Assembly: GCF_029223865.1 (NCBI RefSeq)
Contig: NZ_CP119520.1
Coordinates: 5,146,001 to 5,210,000 of the forward strand
Source: Telluria mixta
Lineage (GTDB): Bacteria > Pseudomonadota > Gammaproteobacteria > Burkholderiales > Burkholderiaceae_D
Reading direction: 5' to 3'
Length of the DNA: 64,000 nucleotides
Part shown: in pieces, positions 34,788 through 44,164 of the stretch
Numbering within the stretch: the first letter of the stretch is position 1
Layout: each line of letters starts with the position of its first letter
Position numbers and translations under genes: made by a program
The notes under the pieces: model-generated
The model's input: only the letters and a program-made list of their open reading frames with translations
Told to the model about the DNA's origin: nothing
Database searches by the model: none

Positions 34788-34813
34788 AGCCGCACAAACG
34801 GCGCGGCTGCTTT
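34788..34813 (+). terminator. Weak terminator-like hairpin
   Basis: Arms AGCCGC and GCGGCT with a nine-base loop are followed by GCTTT, about 30 bp after the histidine-rich gene. The T-run is short, so the call is weak. Confidence 0.3.
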
Positions 34814-34821
34814 AGCATGAA

Positions 34822-34842
34822 CCGGATCTGACCACGATCCGG
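34822..34842 (+). promoter_or_regulatory. Inverted repeat just before the GH28 start
   Basis: Perfect 7-bp arms CCGGATC/GATCCGG with a seven-base loop end six bases before the ATG, in the place of a ribosome site that is otherwise missing. Operator or translation-controlling hairpin; inferred from position. Confidence 0.35.
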
Positions 34843-34848
34843 ACCACC

Positions 34849-36132
34849 ATGCCATTGCCTTCATTCTCTCGCCGCCGTTTCGCCTTCTCACTGCTGTCCT
34901 TCCCGCTCTGGAGCCATGCGGCGTCGGACGGCAAGCGCGTGTCCATCGCCGACACCGGTGCCGTCGCCGACGGCACCACGGTCAATACGCGCGCCATCCA
35001 GGCCGCCATCGACCGTCTGGCCGGGCAGGGTGGCGGCACGGTCGTCGTGCCCTCCGGCGTCTTCGTCAGCGGCGCGCTGTTCCTCAAGCCTCGCGTCCAT
35101 CTGCACCTCGACCAGGGCGCCGTGCTGCGCTGCTCGACGGACATGCGCCACTTCCCCGTCCAGCGCACGCGCATCGAGGGCCACTTCGAAGAGCGGTTCA
35201 ATCCGGGCCTGATCAATGCCTCGGGCTGCGACGGCTTGACGATCACGGGCGAGGGCACGCTCGACGGCGCCGGCCGCCCGATCTGGGACCAGTTCTGGAA
35301 ACTGCGCAACGCGTCGAAGGAGAAGGGCAACTTCCGCAACCTGGACGTGCCGCGTGCCCGGCTGGCCGTCATCGAAGGCTCGCGCGGTGTGACCATCGAC
35401 GGCATCACGTTCAAGGATTCACAGTTCTGGAACCTGCACCTGTACCGCTGCCGCGACGTGGTCGTCAGGAACGCGGCCTTCGAGGTGCCGGACGATTACG
35501 TGCAGGCCCCCAGCACGGACGGCATCGACATCGACAGTTGCCAGGACGTGCTCGTCGACGGCTGCCGTTTTTCCGTGACGGACGACTGCATCGCCGCGAA
35601 GGGTACGAAGGGTCCGCACGCGCTCGAGGACAAGGACAGCCCGCCGACGGAACGCATCCGCGTGCGCAACTGCACGTTCCGGCGCGGCCATGCGCTGTTC
35701 ACGTGCGGGAGCGAGGCGACCGTCGTGCGTGACGTCGTCGTCGAGCGTTGCCGCGTGCAGGACGTGGGCGCCATCGCGCACCTGAAGCTGCGGCCGGACA
35801 CGCCGCAGCGCTACGAGGACATTACGTTCCGCGACCTCGTGCTGGAGTCAAGCAAGGGCGAGATCGTGGCGATCCGGCCGTGGAGCCAGTACTTCGACCT
35901 GAAAGGCGAGGCGCCGCCGCGCTCGAGCGTGCGGGGCCTCGTGCTGGACGGCCTGCGCGGCCGCTTCGGCGCCTTCGGCATCGTGGCGCCGAACCCGGGG
36001 CAGACCGACATCGGCGGGCTCGTGCTGCGGAACATGGATCTGCAACTAACCGACGAGCGGCTGCAGGTGAAAGACGCGGGCAAGCCGGTGGTGGAGAACG
36101 TCGTGGTCAACGGCAAGCCCTACGTCGTGTAA
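34849..36132 (+). CDS. Glycoside hydrolase family 28 (polygalacturonase-like), Tat-exported
   Basis: This 427-residue right-handed beta-helix enzyme has a twin-arginine signal (SRRRFAFSLL). The GH28 catalytic motifs are STDGIDID (about residue 223), TDDCIAAK (about 244) and GHALFTCGSE (about 284), supplying the three Asp and the His. It should cleave polygalacturonan or a related pectin backbone; exo versus endo action cannot be told. It is followed by convergent glucarate dehydratase, in keeping with uronate use. Confidence 0.85.
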   Translation: MPLPSFSRRRFAFSLLSFPLWSHAASDGKRVSIADTGAVADGTTVNTRAIQAAIDRLAGQGGGTVVVPSGVFVSGALFLKPRVHLHLDQGAVLRCSTDMRHFPVQRTRIEGHFEERFNPGLINASGCDGLTITGEGTLDGAGRPIWDQFWKLRNASKEKGNFRNLDVPRARLAVIEGSRGVTIDGITFKDSQFWNLHLYRCRDVVVRNAAFEVPDDYVQAPSTDGIDIDSCQDVLVDGCRFSVTDDCIAAKGTKGPHALEDKDSPPTERIRVRNCTFRRGHALFTCGSEATVVRDVVVERCRVQDVGAIAHLKLRPDTPQRYEDITFRDLVLESSKGEIVAIRPWSQYFDLKGEAPPRSSVRGLVLDGLRGRFGAFGIVAPNPGQTDIGGLVLRNMDLQLTDERLQVKDAGKPVVENVVVNGKPYVV

Positions 36133-36150
36133 GGCTTGCCGGTTCGTCGG

Positions 36151-37491
36151 TCAGCGCACGAGGCAGGGGCGCTTGTTGTCGAACTTCCAGCCGGGGATCA
36201 GGAATTGCATCGCAACGGCATCGTCGCGTGCGCCCAGGCCCATGTTCTTATACGCCTGGTGCGCTTTTTCCAGTTCAAGCTCGTCCAGCTCGATGCCGAG
36301 GCCCGGTTTGGCCGGAACGTGCACGAGGCCGCCCTCGATCTTCAGGGGTTCCTTCGTCAGGCGCTGGCCGTCCTGCCAGATCCAGTGCGTGTCGATCGCC
36401 GTGACCTTGCCCGGCGCCGCCGCGCCCACGTGCGTGAACATGGCGAGCGAGATGTCGAAGTGGTTGTTCGAGTGCGAGCCCCACGTCAGGCCGAACATCT
36501 GGCACAACTGCGCCACGCGCACGGAGCCCTGCATCGTCCAGAAGTGCGGGTCGGCGAGCGGGATGTCGACGGATTGCAGCTGGATCGAGTGGGCCATCTG
36601 GCGCCAGTCCGTGGCGATCATGTTGGTCGCCGTCGGCAGGCCGGTGGCACGGCGGAATTCGGCCATCACTTCGCGCCCCGAGAAACCGTTCTCGGCGCCG
36701 CACGGGTCTTCCGCGTACGCGAGGATGCCGTGCTTGTCGCGGCACACGCGGATCGCTTCCGCCAGCGACCACGCGCCGTTCGGGTCCAACGTGATGCGCG
36801 CATCCGGGAAGCGCTCGTGCATCGCGACGATCGCATCCATCTCGTCGTCGGCCGACAGCACGCCGCCCTTCAGCTTGAAGTCGTTGAAGCCGTAGCGGTC
36901 GCGCGCGGCCTCGCACAGGCGCACGATGGCGTCCGGCGTCAGCGCCTGCTCGTTACGCAGGCGGAACCAGTCGTTGTCCGCATCCGGCTCGCCGCGGTAC
37001 GCGAGGTCCGTCTTTTTGCGGTCGCCCACGTAGAACAGGTAGCCCAGCATCTCGACGGCGTTGCGCTGCATGCCTTCGCCCAGCAGCGCGGCGACGGGCA
37101 CGCCCATGAACTGCCCGAGCAGGTCGAGCAGGGCGGATTCCACGGCCGTGACGGCGTGGATCGTCGTGCGCAGGTCGAACGTCTGCTGGCCGCGGCCGCC
37201 CGCGTCGCGGTCGGCGAAGGCGGCGCGCATGGCGTTCAGGACGTTGTTGTACTCGCCCAGCGTCTTGCCGACGACGAGGGGGCGCGCGTCTTCGATGGTC
37301 TGGCGGATCTTTTCGCCTCCCGGCACCTCGCCGAGGCCCGTATTGCCCGCGCTGTCCTTGAGGATGACGATATTGCGGGTGAACCAGGGGCCGTGCGCGC
37401 CGGACAGGTTCAGCAGCATGCTGTCTTGGCCGGCGACGGGGACGACGCGCAGTTCGGTGACGACGGGGGCGCTGGTAACGATGGTGGTCAT
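36151..37491 (-). CDS. gudD: Glucarate dehydratase
   Basis: This 446-residue enolase-superfamily enzyme is the same length as E. coli GudD when started at 37491. Catalytic segments are KLKGGVL (Lys base), DPNGAW and EDPCG (metal ligands), [11 protein letters not shown], and [18 protein letters not shown] (His base). It converts D-glucarate (and L-idarate) to 5-keto-4-deoxyglucarate. Neither possible start has a clear ribosome site. The LysR gene 101 bp upstream on the same strand is a likely regulator. Confidence 0.92.
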   Translation of the reverse strand: MTTIVTSAPVVTELRVVPVAGQDSMLLNLSGAHGPWFTRNIVILKDSAGNTGLGEVPGGEKIRQTIEDARPLVVGKTLGEYNNVLNAMRAAFADRDAGGRGQQTFDLRTTIHAVTAVESALLDLLGQFMGVPVAALLGEGMQRNAVEMLGYLFYVGDRKKTDLAYRGEPDADNDWFRLRNEQALTPDAIVRLCEAARDRYGFNDFKLKGGVLSADDEMDAIVAMHERFPDARITLDPNGAWSLAEAIRVCRDKHGILAYAEDPCGAENGFSGREVMAEFRRATGLPTATNMIATDWRQMAHSIQLQSVDIPLADPHFWTMQGSVRVAQLCQMFGLTWGSHSNNHFDISLAMFTHVGAAAPGKVTAIDTHWIWQDGQRLTKEPLKIEGGLVHVPAKPGLGIELDELELEKAHQAYKNMGLGARDDAVAMQFLIPGWKFDNKRPCLVR

Positions 37492-37592
37492 GTTGGCTGT
37501 ATCGGTAAGGAACAAATCGTTCCCCATGATATCGTTACATCAATTCACCAGCAAACCAAATTAGGATGGCAATCATCCAAAAATTGAATTCA

Positions 37593-38474
37593 TCAGGTCC
37601 GGAATGTCGGCAGTACTTCGTCCAGGAAGAGCTGCAGTACCGGGTTGTCATGGTTGCGGCGATAGGTGCACACCGTGTCGACGGGCTCTGTGGCGATCCG
37701 GCGCATGACGACGCCGTCGAATTTCAGCCGGGCCGCGCCTTCCGCGATGAGGGCGGCGCCGATCCCCGCGCGCACCAGCGCCAGCATCGTGTGCACCTGG
37801 CCGATGTGCTCTACGACCTCCGGCACCACGTCCGCGCGGGCGAAGCGCTCGCTCAGCATCTGGTAGAACGGCCGCGCCTCGTACGGCGAATACATGACGA
37901 ACGGGCGGCCGTGCAGGTCGGCCAGGGTCGGTTCGAGAGGCCATAGGTCGGCGTCGCTGTCGGGGATGGCCAGCATCAGGGCTTCCGTCGCGATCAACTG
38001 GCTGTCCAGGTCGCCGCTGACGGGGTGCGGACGCATCAGGCCCAGGTCAAGCTCGCCCGCGTTCAGTGCTTCCACCTGCATGGTGCTGACGAGTTCCTTC
38101 AACGTCAGCGACACGCCCGGCGAGCGCTCGCGCAGGCGCCGCACGACTTCCGGCAGCAGGCTGTAGCCGGACGCCGACGTGAAGCCGATGGCGAGGATGC
38201 CCTGTTCGCCCTTCGCGGCGCGGCGGGCGGCAAACATCGCTTCCTCCGCGATCCTGAGAATGCGCGCCGCTTCCGGGAAAAAGGCCTTGCCGGCGGCCGT
38301 CAGCCTCACCGTGCGGCTGTTGCGCTCGAGGAGCTGGGCGCCGACATGGTGTTCCAGCAGGCGGATCTGGCGGCTCAGCGGGGGCTGCGTCATGTTCAGG
38401 CGCTCCGCTGCGCGGCTGAAATGCAATTCCTCGGCGACGGCGACGAAGCAGCGGAGCTGGCTGATCTCGAACAT
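37593..38474 (-). CDS. LysR-family regulator near gudD
   Basis: This 293-residue LysR protein has the N-terminal wHTH (MFEISQLRCFVAVAEELHFSRAAERLNMTQPPLSRQIR type, residues 1-60) and a periplasmic-binding-like effector domain. AGGAG precedes the start. It lies upstream of gudD on the same strand and is divergent from the SDR gene, so either may be its target; glucarate as effector is a guess. Confidence 0.85.
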   Translation of the reverse strand: MFEISQLRCFVAVAEELHFSRAAERLNMTQPPLSRQIRLLEHHVGAQLLERNSRTVRLTAAGKAFFPEAARILRIAEEAMFAARRAAKGEQGILAIGFTSASGYSLLPEVVRRLRERSPGVSLTLKELVSTMQVEALNAGELDLGLMRPHPVSGDLDSQLIATEALMLAIPDSDADLWPLEPTLADLHGRPFVMYSPYEARPFYQMLSERFARADVVPEVVEHIGQVHTMLALVRAGIGAALIAEGAARLKFDGVVMRRIATEPVDTVCTYRRNHDNPVLQLFLDEVLPTFRT

Positions 38475-38594
38475 GGGTCTCCTGGGCGATGGTTGGCGGC
38501 GACCGCAATTATGACCGATGTGTAATCGATGCGCGCCCCTCCGGTAGCCCGTGGTATCGTCGTGCCGGATCCAGGACGTGCACAGGAGGGGACA

Positions 38595-39335
38595 ATGGGT
38601 TTCGACCAGCGCATCGCCATCGTCACCGGCGCATCCGGCGGCATCGGCCGGGCCACCGTGCGGCGCCTGCTGCAGGACGGGGCCGGCGTGATGCTCGCGG
38701 GCCTGCACCTGGACCGTTTGGACGCCGTCCGCGCGGACCTGGGCAAGGAGTTCGATCCCGCCCGCATGGCCACCATCGCCTGCGACGTGTCGCGCGAGGA
38801 CCAGGTCGTCGCCGCCGTGGATGCCACGATCCGCCAGCTCGGCGGCTGGGACTATGTCGTCAACAACGCGGGCACGATGCTGTTCAAGAAAATTGAAGAA
38901 CAGACGGAGCAGGACTGGCGCGGCATCCTCGACGTCGACCTGCTGGGCGCCTTCTTCTTCACCAAGCAGGCCTTCCTGCGCATGCGCCGGGGCGGGGCCA
39001 TCGTCAACGTCTCCAGCGTGCATGCAGTGGAAACCGAGCCCCTCGTCGCGCCGTATGCGGCCGCGAAGGCGGCGCTGCTGTCGCTCACGCGCTCGGCGGC
39101 GCTGGAGGGCAAGGCGAAAGGCATCCGCGTGAATGCCGTGCTGCCCGGCGCCGTCGACACGCCCATGTTGTGGGATAACCCGAACGTGAAGGCGGGCGTC
39201 GAAGTCATCGACAAGGCCGACGTGGGCGCGCCCGAGGACCTCGCCGCCGCCATCGCGTTCCTGCTCACCGACGAGGCCCGCTTCGTCGACGGCGCGTCGC
39301 TGCGGGTCGATGGCGCGCGCCTCGCGCGGTTGTAG
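38595..39335 (+). CDS. SDR-family oxidoreductase
   Basis: This 246-residue classical short-chain dehydrogenase has TGASGGIG at residues 11-18, NNAG near 91, a catalytic Ser in VNVSSVHAV, and YAAAK (YxxxK) near 154. AGGAGG precedes the ATG at 38595; the longer open frame upstream lacks this. The substrate is unknown; a sugar or sugar acid is possible given gudD and the divergent LysR. Confidence 0.85.
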   Translation: MGFDQRIAIVTGASGGIGRATVRRLLQDGAGVMLAGLHLDRLDAVRADLGKEFDPARMATIACDVSREDQVVAAVDATIRQLGGWDYVVNNAGTMLFKKIEEQTEQDWRGILDVDLLGAFFFTKQAFLRMRRGGAIVNVSSVHAVETEPLVAPYAAAKAALLSLTRSAALEGKAKGIRVNAVLPGAVDTPMLWDNPNVKAGVEVIDKADVGAPEDLAAAIAFLLTDEARFVDGASLRVDGARLARL

Positions 39336-39349
39336 CCGCGCCGCCGGTA

Positions 39350-40648
39350 TCAGTGCCAGCGCACCGGCATCAGCATCTTCGACCGGAACCAGCGCGCCAG
39401 CAGGTTGCCGCACATCCGCACCAGGCCGAGGTGTCCCATCACGTGGCGCTGGTAGGTGAGGCCGTACATCGCCAGCGCGAACGGCCCCTTGACGTGCAGG
39501 TGGCGCTGGCCGATCGCGCGGCGCAGGATGCCCACCGCGCCCGCCTGTCCCAGCGACACGAGCGTGCCGTAGTCGCGGTACTGGAAGCCCGGCAGCGCGT
39601 CCGGCGCCTTGTGCGTCAGCAGCGTCGCCAGGTAGATGGCCTGCTGGCGCGCGGCCTGGGCGCTGGGCGGCGCCATCGCCGTCTTGTCCGGATTGAGCAG
39701 CGTGCAGCAATCGCCCATCGCGTGGATCTCCGGATCCGTCACGCTCGCCAGGTGCCCATCCACGACCACCTGGTCGTTGCGGTTCAGCGCCACGTTCAGG
39801 CCCGTGCTGAAGCGCGGCCCCTTCACGCCGGCGGCCCACACGGTGATCGCTGCGGGGAACACGCGGCCGTCCGTCGTGATGACCTCGTCCTCGCGCACCT
39901 CGGCGATCGCCGTGTCGGTGCAGATCTCGATGCCCATCGCGCGCAGCTTGCGCACGGCCAGGCCCGAGGCTTCGGCATCCAGCGACGGCAGCACCTGCGG
40001 CCCGCGCTCGACGATGCGGATGTGCACCTGGTGCGGCGATTCGAGTCCCGCGAGGCCGTAGTGGGCCAGCGTGTCGACCGTGTGGCGCAGGTCGGCCGCC
40101 AGTTCGATGCCGGTCGGGCCGGCGCCCACGATGACGATGTCCAGCAGCGGCGCGCCGGCATCCGTGCGGGCATTGCGGCGCCGTCCCGCCTGGGCGCACA
40201 GGCCGAGGAAGCGCTGGCGGAACGCTTCGGCGCCTGTCACGCTGTCGAGCGCCAGGCAGTGTTCCTGCGCGCCGGGGATGCCGAAGAAGTTCGTGACGGA
40301 GCCGTAGGCCAGCACGAGCCGTTCGTAATCGATGACGGTGTGCGCATCCGGCGCGTCGTCGAAACGGCTGCGGACGGTAAGCGTGCGGCGGGTGCGGTCG
40401 ACGTCGATCACTTCGCCGCAGACGAACGTGAAGTGGTTGTCGATGGCCTGGCGCGCATAGTCGATCATGTGGTCGGCCGGGTCAATGGTACCGGCGGCGA
40501 CGGCGTGCAGCAGGGGCTTCCAGAAGTGGGTCGGTGCGCTGTCGATGAGGATCACGCGTTCCCGGTGGCGGGCGCCGAGTCGGCGTCCCAGGCGGGTGGC
40601 AAGTTCGAGGCCGGCGACGCCGCCTCCGACGATGACGATGGACTGCAT
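39350..40648 (-). CDS. ndh: Type II NADH dehydrogenase-like FAD oxidoreductase
   Basis: This 432-residue two-dinucleotide-binding flavoprotein has the FAD motif GGGVAGLELATRLG at 8-21 and the NAD(P)H motif VGAGPTGIELAADL near 177. It also has WAAGVKGP and the FAD-proximal GDCCTLLNPDKTAMAPPSAQ segment. The C-terminus is amphipathic and basic (LLARWFRSKMLMPVRW), as expected for monotopic binding of NDH-2 to the inner membrane. It would pass electrons from NADH to quinone without pumping protons. AGGGAG precedes the start. Confidence 0.85.
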   Translation of the reverse strand: MQSIVIVGGGVAGLELATRLGRRLGARHRERVILIDSAPTHFWKPLLHAVAAGTIDPADHMIDYARQAIDNHFTFVCGEVIDVDRTRRTLTVRSRFDDAPDAHTVIDYERLVLAYGSVTNFFGIPGAQEHCLALDSVTGAEAFRQRFLGLCAQAGRRRNARTDAGAPLLDIVIVGAGPTGIELAADLRHTVDTLAHYGLAGLESPHQVHIRIVERGPQVLPSLDAEASGLAVRKLRAMGIEICTDTAIAEVREDEVITTDGRVFPAAITVWAAGVKGPRFSTGLNVALNRNDQVVVDGHLASVTDPEIHAMGDCCTLLNPDKTAMAPPSAQAARQQAIYLATLLTHKAPDALPGFQYRDYGTLVSLGQAGAVGILRRAIGQRHLHVKGPFALAMYGLTYQRHVMGHLGLVRMCGNLLARWFRSKMLMPVRWH

Positions 40649-40715
40649 GGTGTGCTCCCTTCTTTTTTCGAATCGATGCGGCACCGGGGGCTCCCCGCGC
40701 CGCGCTGCGTTCGCG

Positions 40716-40744
40716 CATCCGGCGGGAGCAGCGCCCGCCGGATG
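40716..40744 (-). terminator. GC-rich hairpin downstream of the HAD-like gene
   Basis: Perfect 11-bp arms (CATCCGGCGGG and complement) with a seven-base loop sit between the HAD-like stop and ndh. No T-run follows, so it may be a pause or processing site rather than a full terminator. Confidence 0.35.
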
Positions 40745-40758
40745 CCGGGAAGACTGCT

Positions 40759-41172
40759 TTAGTGGGTCGTGGTCTGCATCGCTACTTTGCGCATGTCCTT
40801 GCGCATGACGATCGCCTTGGGCGTGCGTACGCCGATGCGCGCGGTGCGGGCGGCCGCGATGGCGCGCGGCGACGTCGTCACGGCCAGCGCTGCGTCGGGC
40901 TGTACGCCCAGCTGGTCGAGGACCACGGAATACGGGGCCTTGTGGCCGCGCGCTTCGAAATCGGCGCCCGTCAGGACGACGGAAAAGATGTGGTGCGCGG
41001 TGTCGCCGAAACGGCGGCGCAGCTGTTCGCCCGCCTGCTGGTGCGGCAGTTCGGAGATCAGGGCGCACGGCAGGCCGTCTTCGATCGCCTGGTCGAGCAG
41101 GCGCTCGGCGTCGGCCGGGATGTCCGTCGAACGGAATGCGGATAAGTCGAAGATGAACGCTTGTGCCGTCAT
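40759..41172 (-). CDS. HAD-like protein lacking catalytic residues
   Basis: This 137-residue protein shows a HAD-type layout but with lost catalysis. Motif I reads FIFDLSAF, with Ser where the second Asp is expected; motif III Lys may be in GHKAPYSVVLDQLG; and motif IV (VTTSPRAIAAARTARIGV) has no acidic pair. AAGGAG stands before the ATG at 41172. A binding or sensory role is possible. It shares a 106-bp divergent region with a LysR gene and lies upstream of ndh on the same strand. Confidence 0.65.
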   Translation of the reverse strand: MTAQAFIFDLSAFRSTDIPADAERLLDQAIEDGLPCALISELPHQQAGEQLRRRFGDTAHHIFSVVLTGADFEARGHKAPYSVVLDQLGVQPDAALAVTTSPRAIAAARTARIGVRTPKAIVMRKDMRKVAMQTTTH

Positions 41173-41251
41173 GATGATCTCCTTTTGCAGGTCATTGTCG
41201 CTTGAATTGTTTTTACTATACGGCTGGGCGGGATAAAATAAAAATAAATCT

Positions 41252-41280
41252 TTATTAGAATTCGATAAGGTATAGCTTAT
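41252..41280. promoter_or_regulatory. Overlapping inverted repeats in the LysR/HAD-like divergent region
   Basis: TTAT-N9-ATAA (41252-41268) and ATAAG-N6-CTTAT (41265-41280) share the ATAA half and lie at the LysR start codon, in a locally AT-rich patch. They resemble LysR T-N11-A-type sites and suit autoregulation of the divergent pair. Confidence 0.45.
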
Positions 41281-42223
41281 GTATCCAGCCAGCTTCAAAC
41301 AACTGCAGGCGCTGATGCTGGTGGCGCGTCACCAGAGCGTGTCGCGCGCGGCCGAGGCGATGCACGTCACGCAGCCGGCCGTGTCGCTGCACCTGAAATT
41401 GCTGGAGGAAGCGGCCGGCCTGCCGCTCACGCGCCGCCAGGGCCGCAACATCCAGATGACGGCCGCGGGCGAGCTGCTGGTGGGCTACGCGGAGCGCATC
41501 CTCGGCCTGTGGGAAGAGGCGGGCGACGAGATCGCGGCACTGAAGGGCGTCACGTCCGGTACGCTGCGCATCGGCGCCGTGATGACGGCGGAGCACCTGC
41601 TGCCGCCGATGCTCGTGCGCTTCACGACGGGCCGTCCGCACGTGCGCATCAAGCTGCAGGTGGGCTCGCGCCCGGAGGTGATCGGCATGCTGTCGCGCGA
41701 CGAGATCGACCTCGCCATCATGGGCACGCCGCCGCGCGAATTCCCGACCAGCGCGAGCCGCTTCGCGCGCCATCCGATGGCGTTCTTCGTCGCGCCGGGC
41801 CACCCGCTGCTGGCAAAGGACAACGTGACGCTGGCCGACATCGCCGCCCACAACCTGCTCGTGCGCGAACGCGGGTCGGGCACGCGCGCGGCGATCGAGC
41901 GGCGCTACGAGGAAGAGGGCGTGGCGCTGGCGATCAGCTCGGAGCTGTCGAGCAACGAGGCGATCAAGCAGATGACGGCGGCGGGGCTGGGCGTCGCCTT
42001 TTTGTCCGTCCACGCGTGCACGCTGGAAGTGCGCAACCGGCTGCTCAGCGTCCTGCCGGTGCCGGGCGTCGTCGTGCAGGGGGAATGGCACGTGATGCAC
42101 AAGGCGGCGCGCGCGATTCCGACCGTGGCCGCGTCGTTCCACGAATTCATGGTGGAGCACGGCCAGCAGGTCATTTCGGACGAGCTGGAAAACCTGGCCT
42201 GGCCGCGCCGCGACCCGGCGTGA
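41279..42223 (+). CDS. LysR-family regulator (CbbR-like)
   Basis: This 314-residue LysR protein opens MYPASFKQLQALMLVARHQS, with the wHTH at about 5-65, and an effector domain with IGAVMTAEHLLPPML, VGSRPEVIGMLSRDEIDLAIMG and RERGSGTR. These marks are close to the CbbR/CysL group. The target is probably the divergent HAD-like gene and perhaps ndh. No ribosome site is clear because an inverted repeat occupies the region. Confidence 0.85.
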   Translation: MYPASFKQLQALMLVARHQSVSRAAEAMHVTQPAVSLHLKLLEEAAGLPLTRRQGRNIQMTAAGELLVGYAERILGLWEEAGDEIAALKGVTSGTLRIGAVMTAEHLLPPMLVRFTTGRPHVRIKLQVGSRPEVIGMLSRDEIDLAIMGTPPREFPTSASRFARHPMAFFVAPGHPLLAKDNVTLADIAAHNLLVRERGSGTRAAIERRYEEEGVALAISSELSSNEAIKQMTAAGLGVAFLSVHACTLEVRNRLLSVLPVPGVVVQGEWHVMHKAARAIPTVAASFHEFMVEHGQQVISDELENLAWPRRDPA

Positions 42224-42229
42224 CGGACG

Positions 42230-44020
42230 TCATTGAAATGGCTGCGGCGGGGCGAAGAACAACCTTCCCACCTTCTGCAGGCCGGCGCTCAGTTCGATCC
42301 TGTTGATATCTGCCGTCGCATCGATTGTCCATTCGCGGAACGCAGGACCGGACCAGGGAAATGCGGCCAGTCCGGCGCGGATCGCATCGCGGGTCAGGCC
42401 GGCGTCGAGCCGGCGCTGCCAGGCGGCGGCCCAGGCCGCCGTGTACGGGTCGCGCCCGTTGCTGGCCATCGAGCGCAGCAGGTTTGCGGCGCGGATGCCG
42501 TCACCGCGCCAGGCGTAGACGAGCGCCGCGGTACGGCCGAGGCCCCCCACGTCGCGGCTGCCGTGCCAGGCCGTCAGGACGTCGTCGATGGCGTCCTGGC
42601 CGGGATCGCCGCCGGCCATGATGTCGACGGACAGCTTGCCGAGTGCGGCGCCCGGCAGGGCGGGGGCGAGTTCGAGCGCGCGCGCGAAACGCCGCCGTGC
42701 CTCGGCCAGCCGCAATGTCCTGTCGGCGGCGCCGCCCCTGGCCAGGCGCAGGTGGGCCTGGCCCGCCAGCACATGCAGGTCCGCGTCGGCGTCGTCCTTG
42801 CGCAGCGCCGCGTCGAGGTAGGGCAGCGCGTCGGCGGGGCGGCCGGCGTCGATCAGCGCGCGGGCCACCGTGCGCTGCACCTGCACGCTCGCGGACGGAC
42901 CCGGTGGCGGCGCCCCGTCGAGCACACGTTCGATCGTCGCCTGCCGGGCCGCGCCGGACGGGCACGATTTCAGCGCGGCCTCGGCCAGCAGGTAGTCGGA
43001 CGACGCTTCCGGCAGGACATCGACGTTGACGACGGCGCGCGGCAGCCCCGGCCGGTCGACGTGCAGCACCTGCAAGCCTTTCAGGCGGTAGCGCCACATC
43101 GCCGCCGACAGGTCGTCCACGGGGATGCCGAAGCTCCGCTCGAACGCCTGCACGGACGGCACCCCATCATGGAACGCCTTCAGGTAGGCGCCCAGGCGGC
43201 GCCGGTTGTCTTCCGACGACAGGGCGTAGTGGACGAGCAGCCAGGACCGCGCCGCATACTCGACCTGTTGGCGCATGCGGCCGTCGGGGCCCACGCCGGC
43301 GTTCTCGTTCTGCTCCAGCACATCGCGGTAGTACAGGGCGTAGCTGCCCATTTCCCCGTCCAGCAGGCCGAAGTAGCGGCCGAGGATGGTCGGCCAGCGT
43401 CCGACCGCCATGCGGCTGTCCGTGAAGCGCACGGTCGAAAAATAGTGCGCGAAACCGTCGATGAACCAGGTCGGGGCCCGCAGGTCGGTGTGCCGGTACA
43501 GGAAATGCCGCGCATACGCCTCGAACAGGAATGACAGGCTGACGTTCAACGGATACCGGGCCAGCTTGTCGTTGTCGAGCGTGTCGATGGTCTCAAGCTG
43601 CGTACCGAATCCGGCCACACCGTCGTTGCAGCTGCTGTAGACGCCGACGGTTTCCCGCGACGGCGAACCAAGCCCGGCGCCCAGTCGGGCGAGATCGTCG
43701 AAGCGCGCCGTGTAGTAGAGCGTGATCCTGCTTTCCGGCCCGCCGGTCCTGGCATAGCCCTTCGTGTAGATGCGTAGCAGGTCGTCCAGCCGCTCCAGGT
43801 TGTCCAGCAGGCGCTGCGCTTCGTCCTGGCTGGTGTCGGAATACAGGATTACGTGCTGGCTCTCCGCACGGAACCATTTCGACGGGTTCCGCTGGGACGT
43901 GACGGTGATGCTCTGGACCGCATCGGCAGGGGAAGCGGCGACGGAACCGGCCGGCTCGGCGCCGGCGTGCAGAGCGACGAGGAGGCCGGCGGCAGCCAGC
44001 GCGACGGAGCGAATCGACAT
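42230..44020 (-). CDS. Exported TPR protein with a decayed peptidase-MA-like domain
   Basis: This 596-residue protein has a signal peptide (to about residue 22). The N-terminal half (about 40-330) has the shape of a DUF1570/peptidase-MA gluzincin. Where HExxH is expected it reads FEAYA, followed by APTWFIDGFAHYF where the family has WxxEGxAE, so all zinc ligands look lost. The C-terminal half (about 370-560) has TPR-like helical repeats (ALIDAGRPADALPYLDAAL). AAGGA precedes the ATG at 44020. Function unknown; likely periplasmic binding. Confidence 0.7.
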   Translation of the reverse strand: MSIRSVALAAAGLLVALHAGAEPAGSVAASPADAVQSITVTSQRNPSKWFRAESQHVILYSDTSQDEAQRLLDNLERLDDLLRIYTKGYARTGGPESRITLYYTARFDDLARLGAGLGSPSRETVGVYSSCNDGVAGFGTQLETIDTLDNDKLARYPLNVSLSFLFEAYARHFLYRHTDLRAPTWFIDGFAHYFSTVRFTDSRMAVGRWPTILGRYFGLLDGEMGSYALYYRDVLEQNENAGVGPDGRMRQQVEYAARSWLLVHYALSSEDNRRRLGAYLKAFHDGVPSVQAFERSFGIPVDDLSAAMWRYRLKGLQVLHVDRPGLPRAVVNVDVLPEASSDYLLAEAALKSCPSGAARQATIERVLDGAPPPGPSASVQVQRTVARALIDAGRPADALPYLDAALRKDDADADLHVLAGQAHLRLARGGAADRTLRLAEARRRFARALELAPALPGAALGKLSVDIMAGGDPGQDAIDDVLTAWHGSRDVGGLGRTAALVYAWRGDGIRAANLLRSMASNGRDPYTAAWAAAWQRRLDAGLTRDAIRAGLAAFPWSGPAFREWTIDATADINRIELSAGLQKVGRLFFAPPQPFQ

Positions 44021-44133
44021 GACCTGTCCTTTCCCGCATGAGCCATGCCGGTGCACGGCCGGCAACGATTGTGACACGGTCTTTGTATGTTATGTCAATA
44101 AATGACTTGCCGGGTAGGCAACACCAATATATA

Positions 44134-44158
44134 CTCCATATATGGATTGTATATGGAG
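44134..44158 (+). promoter_or_regulatory. Inverted repeat that pairs with the ribosome site of the ParD-like gene
   Basis: CTCCATATA (44134-44142) and TATATGGAG (44150-44158) are exact complements with a seven-base loop. The 3' arm contains GGAG, the ribosome site of the ParD-like gene, six bases before its start at 44165. The same region holds a perfect TCCATATATGGA palindrome (44135-44146). It could be an autoregulatory operator, an RNA hairpin hiding the ribosome site, or both. Confidence 0.55.
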
Positions 44159-44164
44159 CATATG

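Noticed and set aside
40759..41172. Active HAD phosphatase
   Set aside because: The second motif I Asp and the acidic motif IV pair are absent.
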